Shown here piece by piece: positions 58,701 through 64,000 of a DNA stretch of 64,000 bases. Position 1 is the first letter of the stretch. Each line of letters opens with the position of its first letter. The stretch spans positions 2,542,001 through 2,606,000 of the forward strand of contig NC_092329.1 in the NCBI RefSeq assembly GCF_036785885.1, in the 5' to 3' direction. Under the pieces are notes generated by a model. That model searched no databases. It worked only from the letters and a program-made list of their open reading frames with translations, and was not told where the DNA came from. This DNA is from Coffea arabica (lineage: Eukaryota; Streptophyta; Magnoliopsida; Gentianales; Rubiaceae). Made by a program: the position numbers and the translations under genes.

Positions 58701-61700
58701 TCTGTCTGAAACATATTTGTTTTTGTACGTCTTTCTGAAACTTTTTTTAGGGGAAAAGAAGTAGTGAAAAGACTTGTTTGTGTGTTAGGGGGTTAAAAAG
58801 TAAATAAACTTTTGAAGTAAAATAAAAATCATAGGTAATTTGTTAAATTGATTGGTGTAGAACGCGACAAATAAACTTCCGAAATTGATTGGTGCACTTT
58901 CTTTCTGTCGAGGTTGAGAATCTTTTTTCTTCGTTGTTTCTTTTTCCAATGCGATATCTACGATGAGTGGTCAACTGACGAACTAATTTTTTATCTTTGA
59001 TTTCTCAATTTATTCCAATTCCAATTTGCTGAGAGCCTAATCATAGCATTATTCTGGATAAGTTCTATGTGAATAATTGTTTAAATTCACAGGTTTCTTT
59101 TCGATTTTTGTCAATCTGATGCCTTTAAATGATTTTTTCTCTCGATTCTGCTGTCTAATGTATAATTTTTTGATATTGCAGGTCCAAAATTTGGAAATTT
59201 TCTTCTGTCCTTTCCAAGAACTACTCCAGAGTATAGCAGCACGACTCAATATCGTATCCAGCTTACTTTGTGTAAATTAGTGAGTAGTTTGATTGTACCT
59301 TCTTCTGTTCATGTGTATTTTATTGCAGTTTGTACTCTAAATGTTATACCCCTTTTCCTTTGCTCTTTGCAGAAAAGGTTACATCGGACTTTATCACTTG
59401 TTGCTTTTCCATTATTACAGGTTTTTTGCTTTCCTTTTTACCATAATTTCAATTGTTATTCCTTAAGTTGTTCATTTGTGGTGACTAAAGTTAGCGTTTC
59501 AGTGAGGAGAGTGCTACTTATTTTCTTGAAATTATGGAATTTGAAAAAAATTTAATATTTTTACGTACTGTCTTTATAGTATATAGTCATCGAGACAAAT
59601 CGTAGTTACACATTAGTGGTAGTGGTATCTTATTGATTTTCAATATGAGTGAATATAGTGTAGTTTGATGATTTCTTGACAATGAATACTGAATTTTTTT
59701 CAGCTCCTGTTCAGTTGTTTGAGCTCCTATTTTGTTCCCTTTATGTTTCAGTTAGTTCTGAAATGATCAACCCTCTTGATTCTTGATCTAGCTTTCACTT
59801 GTTAAGCTATTGCGTGATCCATTTTTCTTTCAACCTTTTTGATCATTCTTCCCATATGATGGCTTTTAAAGCACTTACGAGTGAGGCAGTTTTTCTCACA
59901 GAAAAGAAAACGGATATGACTAAGTTGTGCATGTTAGCAATTCTACCCCGCATTGTCATGTAGTTGTTTGATCAAATGTATACAAGGGATCCACATGTTA
60001 TTAACCTTCATAACTGATATGTAAAAGTTAGTACTAGAAATTTGGAATTTATACTCCTTTATTTCCTTACTAAACAATTAATAATAGTAAGTTTTCTAGC
60101 ATGTATCATATAACTTGTGCTTGGTGGGTTTTCTTGCTGAGTTGTATTGCTGTGACTGTTTAATTGTAAATATGTTATCAAGTTAGACAAAAAACGTAGA
60201 ATGGAACTTAATTGGCCAATAGAGTGAGATGAATCTTAACATGGGAAAGAATATGCATATAAGGCATGTTGATGATTGCAAATTGATAGAGCAACTTTGT
60301 ATCTTCAACTAAATGTCACCAAAGGTACCTTTAATTTGGTAATATAACACTGTATTTTCCTAGCATTTGTCTGGTTTATAAGACTTATTTTGGCTTTCTT
60401 GGTTCTCATTGTAGGATCCAAGTAACTAACTCTACATCAATTCTTTGGAAGTTGATGCTAAGGTATAATTTGTTTATTACCTTTCATTTACCAATCACCA
60501 AATCGTTTGAGACATTGGACCTTTCCAATCAGTCAATGTAAACATGACAGGTCTTGGGGTCTTTGGAGTTATTCGCTTTATCTTATTTTAATTGGCTTTA
60601 TTCCATATTGGTGTAAAACCTTTCTAGTAGTGAAAATATATTGAAATTATAAGGTTGCTTGCATAAAAGACAAAAAGTTTTGGGAATGAATATTGATTTA
60701 TTTCAAGGAAGGCAGCTTGTCAAAATTTTATGCCTCTATTCATCTTCAAAGAAATGGTTGGCCTTGCTTTAGCTGAAAAAGAGATTGCCCGTTATAATTT
60801 TGTTGCAAGATCACAATCTAAAATATTCTTCAAAAAAGATGTTTTTATAGTGATGTTGGATTGCATAAGCCCTTGCAAAAAATGGAAAAGTTAAGAAGGT
60901 TATTTTGAAGATGATGTTACTATTATTTGGGACATATTGGTCATCCTTTGAGAGAAATTTTATTGCTATGTTATGGTCTTTAGCAACATTTTCTCTCTGT
61001 ACTATGAAAACACTACCATCTCATTCACTTATATTTTCATGGAAGATTTATGTCGTTCTTGACCTTTTGAGGACAGAAAAGGATGAAAGATGTTTAATCA
61101 TGTCTTTCTATATAAGAAAGGTATATTATTCTAATTACCATGTTTCTTTTTATTATTATTTTATGGTGATGTATTTTTTCAAATGAAATCCACTTTTCTC
61201 CCCTATTGTGTACTTGACTCGGCAAAAAAAAAAAATGAAATCAAATTCTGATTTAATTTGCACTATATGCCATACAAAGCTTCTTTGCTTGCTATCCTTA
61301 CAGTCAGATACAATATTTCATGTCACAGAAGAGCTATTTCTATTCCTAAGGAGGTTGCTATGTCTGCTGTGCATTTTATTTTTCATTTTTCTACTATGAA
61401 CAGAAATAAGTTATATGTTTCAAACTGATTTTGGCTTTTCATACTTGATTTATGTTTTCCAAAAGTTGGTAGTAATTATCATATTCATGTTATATACAAC
61501 ACAATTATGGGTATAATTATAATTAACTTTCAACTAATTATCTTATGAATGCTTAGATACACTTATTCATACAGCACCCCAACGGAAAAGGAAAAAAAAG
61601 GCTTTGTGCAAGATATTTTTATTTCACTGTCTCATAGGTCTTTTTTATCAATTTTTTAAAAAGTGCCCCCTCTAAGGTCATCTTAAAAACTGTCTCAATG

Positions 61701-63190
61701 GTTCTTATTCTTGGAACCTTGAACCCTGATTTTAAAAGGGTTGTTGATGATGATTGATCATATATATAACTAGATGATTTTTTTTTTTATTTTAACAAAC
61801 TTTCATGATGACGAAGCAAAACGAAAAACATAGGCATTCTGTTTATCCCTAGCCATCAATGTTCATGTATGAACCATATTGTAGCTTTAATTGAAACTAT
61901 AAGTTCTATGCTAAATGCAATAGCTATGGCTAAAGAACTCTATTTTAACCATAATGGTTCAGCGTTGGAAAAGCTTCTGGTTTACATCTATTACTTATTT
62001 CTTGTATAATATTTTTAAGTGGTGAATGATTAGTAAAGTTTTCTTGTTAATTGTGCAGGCATGTGTAGACTTCGTGGCAAAAGTAGTTGGAGTAACTTCG
62101 GGACCAAAAGGAAGAATTTTGGTGTTACAGATTAAATTGCATCCCAAGATTGTTAAAGATACTGAAAGTGTTTTAAACAGGTAACAAGTCTTACATGGTA
62201 TATCAGTGTATTTGATATGTACAAGCAATATTAGTGCTGAAATTGCTAGCAAGTTTGTTGTTTTTTTACTAGGTTTGCATCAGTTCAAGCAATCTACTTA
62301 TTTCACTTTGAGGTGACCTTATGGTAGATTCCACAACATGATGTCTTAAAAATTTTCTTCTTCTTATATTTGGCTATGTCAGTTATTCTCATACTTTTAA
62401 TGGAAGAATGTGCTATTTGCTTCTTGTTTTCTTCTAAATCTTTTAGATTTATTTACTATCATTAAGTATACTACATGTGGAAAGCCATCAAATAATGATT
62501 AAGAGAATGGGGAATAATGGATAAAAAATGCTACAGGTATTAGAAATAATTTTGATAAATAATTTGGAGCTTTTTAATGAAGATTTGAGCCTAAAGTCCA
62601 ACATCTGTATCTGTACTTTCTGTCATTCTGCATTAGAGTGTATTTTTTTGGCATACTAATGCAACAAAATGCATATTTTCGTATGTGGTGTAGTTTTTTG
62701 GGGCTTTAAGAGAGCTTGCAAATTTGCAATCTATCATCTCAAAGAAAAGCAAAATGTTTATAGGAATATTATCTTATTCTTAGTTTAGTTATTATTTGCA
62801 CTTCATGTAATTTACTTGCGCAGAACAGATTGATTGGAGGATGCTTTGGAGTATGTGGGAGTTAAATTAGCGAGGCAGGACGGTGCAAATGTTGCTGAAT
62901 TTGTTCTCGTCTTAGCTCCAATTTATTTTTGTCTGATCTCTAATTTGACCTATTTTTTATTGTTGTCTACATTGCTCTCTTTAATTAAAGTTATCAAAGT
63001 TAAAGGTGACTTTGCTACCGCTATCAATTACTTTTGAAATTGCCATTATTGTGTCAAAGAAATTTAAAATGTTTCATTTTCACTTTTCATTGTGTTTTTT
63101 TTTTCAGGATGAAACATATTCAGCTCTCATATGGGATTTGATAAAACTACCAAAATGCTCGTTTCAGAACTCAAATTGGCATCAGGGAGG
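55778..63190 (+). other. Scattered exon-like fragments of an unrecognised gene
   Basis: Fragments with plausible splice borders: 55778-55844 (MAEKERRKFRAFGFVHMPIE then DSG), 59182 to about 59275 (GPKFGNFLLSFPRTTPEYSS), 59373-59420, 60415-60462, 62059-62180 (ACVDFVAKVVGVTSGPKGRI then LVLQIKLHPKIVKDTESVLN), about 62833-62905 (EDALEYVGVKLARQDGANVA) and 63108-63190 (DETYSALIWDLIKLPKCSFQ). The first two join in phase to give EDSGPKFG. The others cannot be joined into one open frame with confidence. A diverged copy of the first exon lies at about 56024-56093 and carries a stop. This is either a degenerate gene or a real gene whose exon structure I cannot solve. No family was recognised. Confidence 0.35.
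58187..58280 (+). promoter_or_regulatory. Promoter-like block, copy 2
   Basis: GATGGACGAACACATTCCAG, then ATTGGCCACATCAGCAAAAC, and TTTTATATATATGTT at about 58266-58280. Similar in order and spacing to the block at 53311-53394. It is followed by a repeated GAAATTGAAGAGAGAAAAAG (two copies, 58288-58330), as in plant leaders. Confidence 0.4.
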
Positions 63191-63199
63191 TAATTTGCC

Positions 63200-64000
63200 A
63201 TCTTTGTACTATTGCAAGAAGAAAAATCATTTTAAGTTTTAAATTTCTGATGATTGTAGGTTTGTCGGTCATGATTTTGCAAATATTGCTATTGTTAGTG
63301 CAGGAAATGATTATGCAGTAGGAAACAGGACTTCTGACTCTTTTCAAAAGTAGGAAGAGAATTAATAAGAAGTGAGACATGGAGCTATGGTAAAAATAGC
63401 CTGCACATTGTAGAGGGGATGGAATTTGATCGCGGATATTTTTCTCCTTAACATGATTGGAGTTTTGGATCTCATATTTCTATCTGTTGGTGTATGGTAT
63501 TTAAGAGGGAAAACTTCTGTATTCGCAATTGCTTTTGGTTGCCTAAAACATCGCATGGTTCAAGGATTTTTTCAAACGATACTAGAAAGTCTCCAATCGT
63601 GATAGTTGCATACAACATTGAAGAGGAAGATCAGGCTCCGTCGTTAATAGGTAGTTGCTATTAGAGGCCTTGCCTTCACTGAGTGCTACTATCTCTTGAT
63701 AGGAAATAATGAGACAAGAATGCTTGAATATGGAATTTATCACATTCTTTCATTCCGAAGGCATTTTTTTTATTGCAATTTTAATTAGTTAAATCTACCA
63801 AAGGGCAGATTATAGGGGGAAAAAAAGATAGATTATAACCTTGAATTCACATTCTAGCACCAATTCTTCTTGGATTTTGAATTGTATTTCCAGTTTAAAA
63901 ATTTGTCTTCTTTAATCGTAGTTATCTAATTCCAAAATGTTGTACATTATATCACTTATAAAAATTTTCCTAATATATAAACAATCAAGACAAATGTAAT
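63200..64000. other. AT-rich end of window, nothing recognised
   Basis: No domain, repeat or RNA gene could be supported here. Short open frames have no recognisable motifs. Confidence 0.5.

Noticed and set aside
1-64000. CRISPR array, bacterial operon, rRNA or viral genes
   Set aside because: The content is plant nuclear DNA throughout. No regularly spaced short repeats, ribosomal RNA segments or reverse transcriptase/capsid motifs were seen.

Overview
The window is nuclear DNA of a flowering plant, most likely a core eudicot. It is AT-rich, with short exons, long introns with GT-AG borders, pyrimidine-rich acceptors, MITEs, a hAT transposon and microsatellites. The proteins match plant-specific families (plant synaptotagmin, CLAVATA1, KIN-6 kinesin, a SUO-type C-terminal region, the RH28 helicase). 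No species is claimed. All functional calls rest on reading motifs and comparing with remembered family sequences; no search was run.

Layout, left to right. (1) 1-4753 (+): the last ten exons, the first only 8 bases long, of a plant synaptotagmin (SYT1/SYT2 type). (2) 4754-11278: AT-rich intergenic DNA with small tandem duplications and a probable tRNA-derived SINE near 9.6 kb. (3) 11279-14385 (+): a complete CLAVATA1-type LRR receptor kinase of 983 aa, with one intron that must use a GC donor. (4) 15368-23023 (+): a 19-exon KIN-6-type kinesin of 891 aa; its last intron carries a 748-bp foldback MITE with a perfect 9-bp target duplication. (5) 23024-26150: intergenic, with a 45-bp tandem array and a G-run cluster. 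(6) About 26150-31341 (+): a gene with a microsatellite-rich leader exon, a 2.4-kb leader intron, two small uORFs and a 724-aa single-exon CDS resembling the C-terminal part of SUO/At4g24200-type proteins.

(7) 32765-41333 (-): an RH28-type DEAD-box helicase locus. Most exons are recognisable from the start to the terminal YKRR, but it carries two in-frame TAA codons, two GT-to-AT donor changes, a frameshift and no acidic linker exon, so I call it a pseudogene. (8) 41517-46512: a complete-looking 4,996-bp hAT element 184 bp upstream of the RH28 ATG, with an 8-bp target duplication (GTTTTAGC), subterminal GAGCTCG repeats and an apparently intact 714-aa BED-finger transposase. A Helitron-like 3' terminus lies just beyond it. 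(9) 46.5-53.3 kb: no intact gene, a 318-bp foldback MITE, and a degenerate array of five exon-like modules on the minus strand. (10) 53.3-64 kb: a duplicated TATA-containing promoter-like block and scattered exon-like fragments on the plus strand that I cannot assign to a family.

The genes do not form a pathway; this is ordinary plant gene neighbourhood order. The most notable biology is transposon-associated: an apparently intact hAT next to a decayed helicase, two foldback MITEs with 9-bp target duplications, and the module array at 49-52.6 kb.
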